Below, one piece after another: positions 10,190 to 21,772 of a stretch of 64,000 nt of DNA (its first letter is position 1; every line of letters starts with the position of its first letter). A program made the position numbers and the translations under genes. Origin of the DNA: Aristolochia californica (lineage: Eukaryota > Streptophyta > Magnoliopsida > Piperales > Aristolochiaceae); contig JARWKL010000009.1 of NCBI GenBank assembly GCA_029961685.1, forward strand, positions 24,051,237 to 24,115,236, written 5' to 3'. Below the pieces are notes generated by a model, which saw only the letters and a list, made by a program, of their open reading frames with translations, ran no database searches and was not told the origin of the DNA.

Positions 10190-11571
10190 ATGGGTTCAAA
10201 ACCATTGAAAGACGAGTACTCTAATGCTAATTCCCTCGCCAGAAAGCTCCTCTCCTGGGCCCTCTACGCTCTCCTCCCCATTGCTCTCCTTCGCCTCTAC
10301 TTTTGTCCTCTCTCTCTTAACGACGACTCTGTAGGACACATATCTGATGACAGACCCATCTCTTACGCGGCCTCTCATGGTACGTTGCTTACTTTCTCCT
10401 CTCTGGATTTCTTTCCCGCTAATTGTTTGGTGTTTTTCTTTCTGTGAACTTGGTTTTTTCTTAATCTGCAGTTCGGAGGGTGAATTTCGACCCGATGCCC
10501 TGCAACTACACGAAGGGTCAATGGGTTCCGGACAAATCCGGTCCTCGGTACAACGGAACCAGTTGCAGCAGCATCAAGGACGGTCAGAATTGCATGGCGC
10601 ACGGTCGGCCGGACACCGGCTATCTTCATTGGAGATGGCAGCCGGCAGGCTGTCAGCTCCCACGCTTCAATCCCTTTACCTTCCTCCGCCTCCTCCGAAA
10701 CAAACACCTGGCCTTCGTTGGCGATTCGATGGCTAGAAACCAGTTAGAGTCTCTTCTCTGCTTGGTCTCCACGGCCTCTGAGCCTAGTCTCGTGTACAGA
10801 GACGGGGAAGAGAACAAGTTCCGACGTTGGCATGTCAGGTCACACAATGTCACCATCTCCGTGTTCTGGTCCCCTTTTCTGGTAAAGGGCGTCGAAAAAT
10901 CGGCTTCAGGCCCTGACCAAAACCAACTGTATGTGGACTTAGTCGAAGAGAGATGGGCGTCGGAGATGTCACAGATAGACATGATCGTTTTCTCCATCGG
11001 TCACTGGTTTCTTCACCCTGCAGTCTACTTGGAGAAGGGTTCGGTCCTCGGCTGCCATTACTGCCCAGACCAGAATCACACCGAGATCGGATTCTACGAC
11101 GTTTTCAGGAAAGCCATCAAGACTGCAATAAAGGGCGTGGTCGAGATGTCGTCCGGGAAGGAGAGACGGGTGATTGTGACGACATTCTCCCCGTCCCACT
11201 TCGAGGGAGATTGGGACAAGTTCGGAGCTTGCCCAAGGAAGGAGCCGTTCCAGGCAGGGGAGAAAGCTCTGGAAGGAATGGACGCGGAAATGAGGAAGAT
11301 CGAGGTGGAGGAGGTGACGGCAGCCAAATCGAAGACTGGGGAACTGGGTCTGGAACTGGAGGCTCTGGACGTGACGGAGTTGTCGCTGTTGAGACCGGAT
11401 GGCCATCCAGGTCCATACATGTACCCGAATCCCTTCGCCAATGGTGTGCAGGAGCGAGTGCAGAACGACTGCGTGCATTGGTGCCTGCCAGGACCGATCG
11501 ACACATGGAACGAGATCATGTTGGATGTGATGAAGCGATGGGAGGCCGAATTCGAAGACAGAAGTAGTTGA
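10190..11571 (+). CDS. TBL-family polysaccharide O-acetyltransferase, two exons
   Basis: Coding sequence is join(10190..10379, 10472..11571), 429 residues; the 92-bp intron is GT...AG (phase 1). Residues about 17-40 form one hydrophobic segment after a short basic N-terminus, as in type II Golgi membrane proteins. CNYTKGQWV (about 74-82) begins the cysteine-rich PMR5N/TBL domain. GDSMARNQ (Ser at about 148) and DCVHWCLPGP near the end (D396, H399) supply the GDS and DxxH catalytic motifs of PC-esterase enzymes. The family moves acetyl groups onto cell-wall polysaccharides. The text reads closest to the TBL19-27 group (TBL23-26 are mannan acetyltransferases), so the substrate is not settled. 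The splice is supported because it restores one frame (SYAASH-VRRVNFDPMPC) across the joint. Both motifs are present, so it looks functional. Confidence 0.9.
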
Positions 11572-12619
11572 TAAGACTCATTGGGGAGTTGCAGCAGAGC
11601 CAGCAAAAAAACACGAAGGATTGCGCCTAGGATCTCTCCTCTCGAGTTACAGGGTACGAGGTGGACAGAGAGGATCAGTCGTAGCTTGTTCGACAGTGGA
11701 TCGCAGGAATTTGTCGTGATGATTCCTATTAACTAGGGAGCGTCAGAACTTGGAGTTCTCCTCCTCCTTTTCCTCTTTATCTTCACGCACATTTTCTTAA
11801 TTTATGAGATGCATTGTACATAAAAGGTTTCAGTTTCTTAGCATAGACAAGTCTTTCTCTCTCTCATGATTGGTCCATAAGAAAAAAAAAATTATATAAA
11901 AGGATGTACCTTCTTTTCCAACTTACCAAATTTAGTCACTTAGAGGTTATTTTTCAATATTATAATCCAATAATGCTTCTTAACTATTATCAGTTTGAGA
12001 TTATTCCACTCAATACAATCTATTCTAGGGTTAGGAATGTTAATGGTAATAAGTGTAGACTAAAGAAGTTGATAAACATTGATTTAAACTCGATAAAGTC
12101 ATAAGAAACTATTTAGAAACACATCAAATTCCCGAAATAAAATCTCTAATATATATTAATAGGGAAAAACAATTTCATAGGTTATTTTAACTTCATTAAA
12201 TTTTGGAAATAGAAAATTTTGATTACTCATCGGAGGATCTTCAATCTTTAGTCTTAAACCATTGACCAAAGAATTTTATCACAAAACGAAGATGGGTGGA
12301 ACGACTTTTCCTCTCCCCCCCACTAAATTGTTGTAGATAGATGAGAAAACAAACAAAGGGAAGAGTTTTACCCCTTGCCAACATCATGCAAGAGGAAGGG
12401 CAGTCCTATCCCCCTGCCCTCGAGTGGCAAGGTTTTTCTCTCCCCTACTTTAAGTGTTGTAGATAGATGAGAAAACAAATGGATGCTAGAGCTTTATCCC
12501 TTCCTCTGCAAGGCCAACATTGTGCAAGAGGAGGGGTGGTCCTACCGTGCAATTAGCAACTCATAACAATTTTGAAGTCGCTATTGTGAAGTTTGAATTT
12601 GATTGGGGCATTTAAAAAT
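11572..12619. other. 3' flank of the TBL gene with a 124-bp tandem duplication
   Basis: The first 250-300 bases probably include the gene's 3' UTR; a polyadenylation-like cataaaagg lies near 11819. No coding frame after that. At about 12300-12540 a unit of about 125 bp occurs twice in tandem: tgttgtagatagatgagaaa appears near 12328 and again near 12452, each followed by a catc/attgtgcaagaggagg block. The two copies are diverged. Confidence 0.5.
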
Positions 12620-14758
12620 TGGGTGGGGTGGGGGTGGGTGTGGAGGTGGAGGTGGGTGGGTGAGCTACATAGAATTGATTGATAGGGGAAGTTTTTCAAA
12701 ATCCAAATTTTATTGCACTCATACTTTGAAATCATTTGAGTGAACTTGGTCAAGCAAATCCGAATTCAAAGGTTTAGATCCTTGACTAGTATACTTAAAA
12801 TCATAATTGAGTCAACCTACTTCTATTGTCACCCTTATTTGAAACCAATCCATTTTATAGAGCTTATATTTTGAAATCTTGTCAATTGAAAACATTTTTG
12901 TTGCTATTTACATTGAATAGGTACTTAAGATATGTATACCTATTTGTTATGAATTGTATTTTTTTTCTATTAGGAGGCATTTTGTCGTGCTTTGGTATTC
13001 CTTGCCTCAAGATAATTGAGAAAAATTGTAGATGTGGGACAAGGCTTGTAAGCGTTGTTTGCTGCTACTATGAGCTAGAAGTCAAACATTACTGAAAAAA
13101 AACCCTTAGGCTGGACTGTCTAGTGTATTTCTACTAAAAATCCCTTAATTGGGTCTAGTCTAGATTACCTAGTGCATAGCTGTTGAGAACCCAAAATGTG
13201 GAGTTAGGCTAGAATGCCTAGTGTGCTGTTGAAAGTTCCTTTGCTGGGTCTAGGGTAAAAACAATCTTTTCTTGGTAAAGAGTGAAAAAATGAATCATGC
13301 TACTTGCTCACACTTCCGCCCTAAAACCTTTGCCTCTCAATATGTAAATTTCATAATTCAAGTATAACAAGATAGGAATGTTAATCCTAAGTACCTATGA
13401 CATGTAGTTGCAGCCCAAAGGTTCTTGAATGCCAAATTTCAAATATAAACTTAATAAAGCAAATTGATTTTTCAAATTTGTGGACAACAAACAAAATACT
13501 TGACTTAAAAATGATTTTAGAATACAAGCACATTATGGACAGATCTTAACTTTTGTCTTCAGATTTTTTAGACCAAAGATCAATCAAAATATTCAAAGTA
13601 TGAGTACAGTGATGCTTGAATTTGAAAAAAAATCTCCCACCCCACCCTAAAAAAATAAAAATAATCAATACTATTCGAAAGCCCCTTTCAAATCTCTTGA
13701 GTAATTTTGGATCAATGTACTAGCACTTTAAATTTGTTTGCTAGAATAATTAATATGCTTTCAAAGTAAAGGTAAACGAAATATAGCAAAAATCACGCTA
13801 AGTAATCAGGATTTCAAAGTAAATGCACAAGAAGTATTTAGCTCTTTTCTCTATGGATTTTGAAAACGCAAATCCGATCTTCAATGTCAAGATTAGTTAC
13901 TTAGCCATGCAAATACTTAGACCTACGATCTCTCCAAGAAGTAGTTTTTTTTGTCTTATGAGTCCCGTGTGATATCATTTTGGGGCAGAATCTACTGAAA
14001 TAAACAAGTTCTTACCATTCCAATTTTAAATGGTTGAGCTTGGAAAGGGACATTTTGCCCTTCAAAATGTCAATAAATCTTCATGAGAAAATAATTAAAA
14101 TTTTCCTTTATGAGCTGCTAATCTCGTAGATAGGTTAGTTATAGAGTTTGGAGGTCTATCTTTTCCCAATTTAAGCTTTCAATTTGATTTTGCAACTTTT
14201 TGAAACCCATCGTATAACTGACTCTAAGTTGAGTCGATTGATATGTGTTGGATGCCTCTTTCTCATTTGGCATCATTTGAACTAGTCGTGTGATTGGTTG
14301 GGTGAACTACTTTGAATAGAAACTTTTCTCTCTCCACTCTACTTGATATCAGTCGAACGAAATTCTTTAGTGCTCCTTTTTCTTCTTGCTTTCCCGCCCC
14401 TTGCTTGTCTGGTTGTTCTAGTATATGGTATCCAACATAGACTTTTCCTTTTCCAATCATTAAGTCAACTTCCATCTTCTCATCTTTGGATTTTTTATGC
14501 AATGTTTAGTCGATCTAACTCAGACAGATGCACTTGTTCCTTATGCCTTCTTTCTTTATGGCTTGTTTACATGGTTCAACTAGTCGATGCTTATTTGTAT
14601 TGATGACTTGCTTTTTTTCTTCTTTTTTTGTTTCTTTTATTCAATCTTGGTTAAAATTCATGAGAAAATACTCAAAAAATTTCTTATGAGCTGCTAATTT
14701 CATATATAGGTTATTACAAAGTGGAGAACCATCATGGGCTAATTGAAGCATGTAATCT
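12620..14758. repeat. Duplicated segment R, copy 1
   Basis: About 2.1 kb that recurs in the same orientation at 22415-24591 with perhaps 90-95 percent identity by eye. It begins in a G-rich stretch (ggtggggtgggggtggg). It ends at gtaatct, where the minus-strand copia element starts. No coding frame is recognised in either copy. Copy 2 has about 40 extra bases near 22762-22802 (gggcttaagagaaag...). Confidence 0.85.
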
Positions 14759-15390
14759 TGTTGAATTTAGGATCCCTTTACCATGATCATGAACAAGAGA
14801 AAGAAGAAAGAAAAATGAGAAAAGGGGAGGAAAGCTCTCAGTAGAGAAGAGAAAAAATAAAAAAGAAAAGAGTGAGCTGTGTCAAGGAGAGGGAGAGAGA
14901 AAACCAACTCGCGATTGAATGTGTGACTTAATTAATTCCGAATTAAAACTCCTCTATTTATAGTAGAGGAGGAGGCAGTTATACAACTTGTCATTCAATC
15001 CTAATTACATTCCAACTCTAACTCTTCAATATAAGTAAGTCAATTCAAACTAGAACTCCTAGAAAACTAAATTGAGTAGAACTAGGAGTCCTTTATTACC
15101 CACGAGATTATAAGGGATAAGCCAGCTCGTGGCCTTATGCTTGTGGGCCCCTCATGATCCTCCAAAGCACCTTGATAAGAGTGTCAGCTCGTGAGATCTT
15201 TGTGGGTCCCACATGATCTTCAAGTATTCTCAATCAATTCAGCTTATGCTTCTTGATTCATTAACTCGTGCTTGCTTTGGGAGAGGACTCTTCTTGGTGT
15301 CCCAAGTCCTCTAGGATTCTTCTTGATGACCTACGTCCTCATGGTGGGTCCCACCAGCTCGATCACCATGGTGGGCCCCACATTGCAACA
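14759..15390 (-). repeat. 3' LTR of the truncated copia element
   Basis: 632 bp. Read on the minus strand it starts TGTTGCAATGTGGGGCCCAC and ends ...GATCCTAAATTCAACA, and it parallels the LTRs at 38213 and 43149. The polypurine tract (minus strand, cttgagggggag) is at 15391-15402. A TATA-like tataaatagagg sits on the minus strand near 14955-14965. Confidence 0.88.
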
Positions 15391-18128
15391 CTCCCCCTCA
15401 AGTTGGGGGTGAGAAGACGTCATAAGCACCACCTTGTTGCATATGGTAGACATAATCTTGTGAGTGACTGGTTTGGTGAGGATGTCTGCAACTTGATTTT
15501 GTGATGAGATGTGATTCAGGGATAAGAGACCAGCTTGGAATTTTTCTCGTATAAAGTGGCAATCGACCTCAATGTGCTTTGTCCTCTCATGGAAGACTAG
15601 ATTCGATGCAATATGTATTGCTGCTTGGTTATCACAATATAGGTACATTGGAGCTTCTTTATAAAATCCCAATTCAATGAGAAGGGATCTTATCCATAAA
15701 AGTTCACTTACAGTGTGTGTCATAGCTTTGTATTCTGCTTCTGCACTTGTCCGTGCTACTACATTTTTTTTTCTCTTTTCCATGTCACAAGATTTCCTCC
15801 AACCATCATGCAAAAACCAGAAGTAGATTTTCTATCATCTAGGGATCCAACCCAGTCTGCATCCGCAAATCCCTCAATGTTGAAGTGACCATGTTTTTTA
15901 TAGAGGAGCCCCTTTCAGATAACATTACTTCCTCTCAAGTGCTTGCTAATGACTAAGTTGTGGCTTGTGCATGTACTGACTTACCACACTTACTGCATAT
16001 GAAATGTCTGGCCTCGTTACACATAGGTAAATAAGTCGTCCCACTAACCTTTGATATTTTCCAATATCAATATCTTCTCCAGTGCCTCCACATAATTTTG
16101 TATTTGCATCCATAGGAGTATCTACCGGTTTGCATCCCATCATACATGTTTCTTCTAGTAGATCAAGTGTGTATTTTCTTTGGGATAGAATAATCCCATG
16201 TCTGGATTGTAAGACCTCAATCCCCAAAAAATATTTCAGTAATCCAAGATCCTTCGTCTTGAATTCAGCACATATTCTTTCTTTTATTTTTTAAATGCTC
16301 TTAGAATCACTCCCAATTAAAATAATATCATCAACTAAACAGCTAGAATCACCTTACCTCTTGTTGTGTTCTCAATAAAGACTGAGTGGTCTGCAGAGCA
16401 TCTGTAAAAACCTGCCCGTATAATGGCTTGACTAAATTTCTCAAACTATGCCCGTGGGGATTGCTTTTGCCCATATAGAGATTTTTTAAGGTGACATACA
16501 GACTCCCCCTCAACCACATATCCAGGTAGTTGTTGCATATAAATCTCTTATTTGATATCACCATTGATAAATGTGGTTTTACATCCACTTGATATATGGG
16601 CCAAGAAGAATTAGCTGCCAAGGATAATAATATACGTACCGAGGTCATTTTTGCCACTAGAGAGAATGTCTCATCATAATCATTGCCATAGCATTGAGTG
16701 TAACCTTTTGCAACCAGTCGAGCCTTCAATTGTGCAATGGTCCCATCAGGATTATGTTTTATTGTATAAACCCACTTGCAACCAACGAGTTTTTTATCTG
16801 TAGGTAGTGGAACCAAAGACCATGTGTGATTATCATTAAGGGCCTTCATCTCTTCATCCATTGCTGCCTTCAACCCTGGATGTTGTTGAGCCTCCTAATA
16901 TGACTGTGGAACAGATATGGAGAAAATAGAAGAAAGAAACTGACAACATAGAGGTGAGAGGCGATGATGAGACACAAAATTGGAGATAGGATGAGAAGTA
17001 GAAGGTTGAGTGCATGAACGAGGTTCTTTTCTTATAGCAATAGGACCAGTATCAAATTCAGGTCCAAAAACAACTGGTGAAGAAGAACTTACCTCTGGGG
17101 GATTCGACAACTTGGCAGGTGTAGTATCGGCCACTGTCTCTGGGGGCTGAACAATCTCTGTATCACAAGGCACAACCGATCGAGGAGAACTTGGTACTGA
17201 TGACATACGAGGTGGAGCGCTATCATAATAATATGAGTAGTCTTCAAAGAATGTTACATCCCTGGACACAAATAAACGTTGCAAAGAGGGACTATAACAA
17301 ACATAACCCTTTTGTGTTTGAGAGTATCCCAAAAAGATACACTTTACAGATTTAGGGTCAAGTTTGTTGTGTCTAGGTAAAGTATTATGAACAAAACATT
17401 GACAACTGAAGACTTTCAATGGTAATGCAAATGGATCATCATCTGGTAAAAATTTAGAGTAGAGGGATTTATTCCCATGAACAATAGATGGTAGATGATT
17501 TATAAGAAAACACACTGTAAAGACAGCATGGGGCCAATAAAAATATGAAACTTTCATGGCATATAATAGGCCTCGAGCTACCTCAAGAATATGACGATTT
17601 TTTCGTTCGGCTACACCATTTTATTGAGGAGTGTAGGCAGATGATGTCTAATGAATAATGTCATTCTTTTGACAAAATGAGTCAAGGTCTTTTGAAATAT
17701 ACTCTTTGGCATTATCAGATAGGAGGATTTTATCTTCTGACCAAATTGTGTGAATACCATCAGGTAAAAAGATTTAAAATTAGATGGTATCTCAGAACAC
17801 TCCTTTAAAATAAACAACCAAGTTGTGCGAGTGAAATCATCAATAAAAGTGATAAAATATTTGACTTGAGAAATATTAGAGACACTCAAAGGCCCCCAAA
17901 CATCAGTATGAATCAATGAAAAGGGAATGTTACTTTTGACTTCTGGACGCGGAGAGTATGTACTCCTTTGATGGTTACTTAAATGACATACCTCACAACT
18001 GAATTCTGACCTTTTCTTAAGAGATGGAAACATATGATGAAGAGATTGTATGGAAGGATGTCCTAACCGGTTGTGCCATAATTGTGTCTCATTCTCAGTA
18101 GTAGACACCATATTGACCTTTGGCACAT
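15391..18128 (-). pseudogene. Copia pol remnant: integrase, reverse transcriptase, RNase H
   Basis: In minus-strand order: GAG-pre-integrase (LWHNRLGHPS, CEVCHLSNHQRS) near 18080-17950; integrase core (IHTDVWGP, then PKSIFQK where the SDNAKEY-type motif should be); the integrase C-terminal part (VFSCQCFVHNT, IFLGYSQTQKGYVCYS); reverse transcriptase from about 16873 (NDNHTWSLVPLP); and RNase H (AEAEYKAMTHTVSELLWIRS, ADILTKP) ending near 15391. Numerous frame changes are present. At the YVDD catalytic site (about 16330) a base is missing, so the motif is destroyed. This is a dead copy. Confidence 0.85.
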
Positions 18129-18440
18129 TGTTACGGTCCCGAATCTGACACATGGATTCGTAGGGAGACATGGTGAACGAAGATCAAGCCAAAGGGAAGC
18201 TTGAAAATCCTAGAGCTCGTTGAGGAGAACTCTAAGCCTGTTTACACTAGATTTAACCTAATTCTCAATGCTTGTCTTTCTCATTACTCATACACCTTAA
18301 ACCCTGTTAGGGTTTAAGATAAAATATTACAAAAATACCCCTATAAAATATTCCAAAAATACCCATGTGGCCTAAAACTGAAATAAATAAAGTAAATTAA
18401 AGAAAACAACTAAAATAATAATGTTATTGCATGCATAACA
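18129..18440 (-). repeat. Element B 3' LTR
   Basis: 312 bp between tgttacggtcc and ...gcataaca on the plus strand. It closely matches 21457-21772. A minus-strand ccagggggtgtaa tract adjoins at about 18441-18453. Confidence 0.88.
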
Positions 18441-18500
18441 TTACACCCCCTGGAAGAACGAGGTTGTCCTCAAGCTCGGAAGTAGTGTTTGTATGCCGAC
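18441..18500 (-). pseudogene. Chromovirus polyprotein tail in element B
   Basis: Read on the minus strand into the 3' LTR, the frame gives TTSELEDNLVLPGGVM, the same terminal text as in elements A and C. It marks the backbone as Ty3/gypsy chromovirus-derived. Too short for a finer lineage call. Confidence 0.6.
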
Positions 18501-18595
18501 GCCTCCACGTGTGCCCGAGAGAATCCCTTGCTGCCATAGGCATTTTTTGTCCCTTCTAGTGCAAGAGGGAACCTTGGGCAGAGGAATGCACCAAG

Positions 18596-18937
18596 TGCTT
18601 GAGCTTCAAATAAACTCAGTATTCCAATACCACAACCAACATCTAGAACTGTGGCATGGCTCATGAGAGAAGGACTATACAGAATAGCTGCCCTATAAAA
18701 ATTTGTCCTCACCTTGTCACCGATCAACTCTCTGCGAATTCCAAAAGAACAGTACACACCAAAATAATTCCCGTGTACATTCTGGATTGCTCTGGCAGCA
18801 ACATTTGCAAAAGAAACCATCAGACTTTGTTTTGAAAATTTGACAATAATGGAGTGTTGAAGTGCAGAACTGCTCTCCTTTCCGAAGAAGGACATCTCTG
18901 AGTCACAGTTCACATTTGTTGTTGCTTTTAAGTCCAC
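18596..18937 (-). pseudogene. Captured protein arginine methyltransferase fragment (PRMT3-like)
   Basis: The minus-strand frame reads MDLKATTNVN..., then QSLMVSFANVAARAIQNVHG, NYFGVYCSFGIRRELIGDK, VRTNFYRAAILYSPSLM and VLDVGCGIGILSLF. The YFG-Y-SFGIHREM-DKVRT region and the GxGxG S-adenosylmethionine-binding motif (residues 101-105) are those of type I arginine methyltransferases. The FANVAAR-I-NV lead-in is most like PRMT3. Similarity ends at about residue 114, so the substrate and dimerisation parts are absent. One frame with no stop; sense relative to element B. Arg replaces the usual His in SFGIHRE. Confidence 0.75.
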
Positions 18938-19226
18938 TGAAATTCCTCAAATAGTTGGTTGAGCAACACCTCATTTCTTCAGTCGCCACTGAGGCATTTC
19001 AAAGAGCAGACACATGCAGTACTGTAATGGCAGCCACCAGTGGACCCTTCGTCCTACTGTTCAACCCAGCCACAAAAAAACCATACATCAAGTCACACAC
19101 TACAAAAATTGTCCATGCAGGTTCTTTCACATCTTCAAGTCCACAAAGAACATTTCCACCAGCAGATTCCACACTGGTCATTAAGGTGTCAGCTAGAGGC
19201 TGAACATGGTGGTTTATGCAGACAAT
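18938..19226 (-). other. Unidentified part of element B
   Basis: A minus-strand frame of 60 residues (18999-19181, including WTIFVVCDLMYGFFVAGL) is seen but not recognised. It lies between the methyltransferase and BRCT fragments and may extend either. Confidence 0.3.
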
Positions 19227-19598
19227 TTATCCCTTAAGCAAAGCATGTCGTCTTGCTTTTGCTCTAAAAACTGCATCCTCTAACAATGACTCACCAACAA
19301 ATCTCCCCTCTCGGAAGCTTGTTTTCAACCAGTCAGGTGAGACTATCCAAGCACCAGAACACAAGGCAGTGCAAAATGTTATAGTTCTGCTTACTTTTCC
19401 TGTGATAACATGGGTGCAAGAACTTTCATTAGAGGTAATATAGCCCCCCAGGTCCTCAACTACCTGTGGCAGCGGTACTTGTTGCACATCATTAGCAATA
19501 TTCATTAACATGACTACTGGATAGTCAAAGGAAGATCTTTCTTCATTACCAACAACTTTAAAAGAAGTCTTTGTATTTCCCTCACCATGAACTACCAT
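19227..19598 (-). pseudogene. Captured BRCT-domain fragment
   Basis: The minus-strand frame of 123 residues reads QVVEDLGGYITSNESSCTHV, ITGKVSRTITFCTALCSG, AWIVSPDWLKTSFREGRFV and AVFRAKARRHALLKG. The glycine pair after VVEDL, the SCTHVITGKV strand, and the invariant Trp in WIVSPDWLKTSF (W84, W90) define a BRCT phosphopeptide-binding fold. The RAKAR-HALLKG extension is found in plant BRCT proteins of the PTIP/MDC1 type involved in DNA damage response, but the exact parent is uncertain. No stop; sense to element B. Confidence 0.75.
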
Positions 19599-19670
19599 AA
19601 AAATAATCTATTGCAGACTTCCAAGACTTACATTTGATATTGATTTATCCCTCACCATATCCAAAGAGTT

Positions 19671-20392
19671 CTAGACAAAGTTAGTATCATATTTACAATC
19701 ACTTTCATCAGCAAGATCCCACTGTAAATCTTTCTCACAGTTGATATGATGGCCACCTTTAACTTTGCTTGAATTGAATGAGGACAATGAGGATTCCCAA
19801 ATTGTCCTCTCCTCACTGAGCACCCCCATCTGTGCTGCAATCCCAGCAAGTGTGCTTGGCTGATCTCCTTTTGTATCACAGATCATACCCCTTATCCTTG
19901 TATCAGTAGCCTTTGCAAGAGAGACCGGTGTACCAAGATCTTTAGGGCTATCAAGAGTCGTCTGACACAAAGTTTGGGCCTCGTCAAACTGAAGTACATA
20001 GACAAGGGCCACAACGACATCGCGACAAGTCTCCCCCACCCTTGGATCTGTTTCTCCCAATACTTGCTTCTGGATTTCCAGGCCCAACTTATAACACTGT
20101 ATGGAATTGGCAAGTTGGTAGTCCAATGCATGAGTATCACCCATTTGCATATGGCCAACAAATTTGGCAAGGGCATGCTCCTAACCGACATGCAAGTTGG
20201 GATTTTCAATTGAGTGCCCAAGATAGGGGATAGCCTGACTGGACTGTCCCAAGCTACAGTATAGTGCTGCTACCACATGCAAACACAACACCATCTCTAA
20301 TCTTGATTTCCCAATAGCACATATTTCAAAAGATTTTGCTGCCCGAAGAGCAAAATTCAGAGCCTTCTGGGGATTACATGCACAGTGAATGT
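19671..20392 (-). pseudogene. Captured kinesin light chain-related (TPR) protein fragment
   Basis: Minus strand, from about 20392: CNPQKALNFALRAAKSFEIC, LEMVLCLHVVAALYCSLGQ, one in-frame stop near 20200, EHALAKFVGHMQMGDTHAL, then GLEIQKQVLGETDPRVGETC and QFDEAQTLCQTTLDSPKDLG. These are successive tetratricopeptide repeats of the plant KLCR/CMU-type proteins, which link cellulose-synthase-associated microtubules to the plasma membrane. The similarity fades after about MICDTKGDQP (about 19860). The Met at 20150 is only the first after the stop. Colinear with the parent protein, broken by one stop and probably one frame shift. Confidence 0.8.
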
Positions 20393-21456
20393 GCGCATAA
20401 ACAGCAAAATACAGCCCCCCAAAAAAAAATTTCTATGAATCCCGGCATCCCCAGAAAACTTCCATGTCGAAATTAAACCCCACATTTGTAATTTGAAGAT
20501 TCACATCCGCAGAAAAACAAAGCCTCTCAAAAAAAAAAAAAAAAAAATTCCGAGACACTTACCCTCCCTCCCTCCCCCCCCCCCCCTAATTTTGATCTTG
20601 GGTATGCACTGGTATGCCAAGAAGTGGAGTGCGAGTGGGAGGTGGTGGCGGGAAGTCACATCCCATCGGACATGTTTTTTTCGGCGTTGACGGAGCCTCC
20701 TCCGTGTTTGATGGTGAAGGGCAGCCCTTTGGGGCTTCGCTGGTTGGGGGTTGTCACTGTCGACGGTGAAAAACCGACCTTCTGCCGGCCGTGATAATGG
20801 ATTTGAGGACGTCAAACCCAAATCAGCCTTGACCGATGAGATTGTGGCCACATACCCCTCCGATTTCGGATTTCCAGGGTCCTTCTTGGAGATTTTTTAG
20901 GCCCCCGTAGTCGGATTTGGGGTCGCACCAGTATCGCCCACCACCGATGACATTCTGGTAGAAAACCCTTCCAATTTCCCCAACTCTTCATCATTGTTGT
21001 TCGGCTTTGGATTTCCTTGCGCGAAAATCTTGAATTTTTCTGGAGACTGGCCTTTCCGCCTATCCGAATTTGAGGTTGCTCCCCGTAGGGACTTTGGCTG
21101 GTAAATAGGATGAACTTTTTGATTGTTCTGGCCTGTGGTTTGTTTCCCCGTCCGAGACTTCTGTTGCTTTCCCGTCTGTGCTTACGCTTTGCTCGTCAGA
21201 TTCCATGATCCGGAAATCAATTTTGACGGGCCCGTCGCTGGAGTTTCCTGCTCAAAGATTTTAGATCTTGTAACCTTTTCTACGGCAGCGCGTGGCTCCC
21301 TTGTCCAACATTCCATGAAAATTTCATACAATGCTCGTGCTTCTCCTGCTTCTTTGTATATTTTGTCCATGCGAGCTTCTACCTTCTCCATGCGAGCTTG
21401 TACCTTCTCCCAATTTGGGAATACATCCCCCATTGTGTTCCCGCTCTGATACCAGC
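20393..21456 (-). other. Element B leader with a short coiled-coil frame
   Basis: Contains a short A run (about 20530-20546) and a C run (about 20575-20586), both prone to sequencing error. A leader (about 20430-20480, reverse complement gggatgccgggattcatag) is shared with element C at about 36260-36290. A gag-start-like frame at 21182-21433 (minus) reads MGDVFPNWEKVQARMEKVE, ARMDKIYKEAGEARALYEIF. Both elements also share ctccgtcaac/gccgaaaa-type text before it. This is backbone leader, not host gene. Confidence 0.45.
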
Positions 21457-21772
21457 TGTTACGGTCCTGAATCTAATACATGGATTCATAGGGGGACATG
21501 GTGAACGAAGATCAAGCCAAAGGGAAGCTTGAAAACCCTAGAGCTCGTTGAGGAGAACTCTAGGCATGTTTACACTAGATTTAACCTAATTCTCAATGCT
21601 TGTCTTTCTCATTACTCATACCCCTAAAATAGGGTTCACCCTATTAGGGTTTAAGATAAAATATTCCAAAAATACCCCTATAAATAAAATATTCCAAAAA
21701 TACCTAAAACTGAAATAAATAAAGTAAATTAAAGAAAATAACTAAAATAATAATGTTATTGCGTGTATAACA
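21457..21772 (-). repeat. Element B 5' LTR
   Basis: 316 bp from tgttacggtcctg to ...gtgtataaca on the plus strand. The primer-site complement lies immediately left at 21443-21454 with a short spacer. By eye its identity with the left LTR is above 90 percent, apart from small indels. Confidence 0.88.

Larger units (their letters stand above)
18129..21772 (-). mobile_element. Element B: chromovirus-derived LTR element carrying three host gene fragments
   Basis: LTRs are at 18129-18440 and 21457-21772 on the minus strand. The primer site (reverse complement gctctgatacca, 21443-21454) lies beside the right LTR, so the right LTR is the 5' one. It is inserted in the copia integrase region with target duplication cacat on the left and cacgg on the right. 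The intact relative at 40420 reads the uninterrupted host sequence. In element order the interior has a leader with a coiled-coil frame, a kinesin-light-chain-related fragment, a BRCT fragment, an arginine methyltransferase fragment and the chromovirus tail SELEDNLVLPGG. No pol is present. Confidence 0.88.

Noticed and set aside
10953..11567. Long frames in other phases and on the opposite strand within the second TBL exon
   Set aside because: GC-rich exon gives shadow frames; only the frame with GDS and DxxH motifs makes sense.
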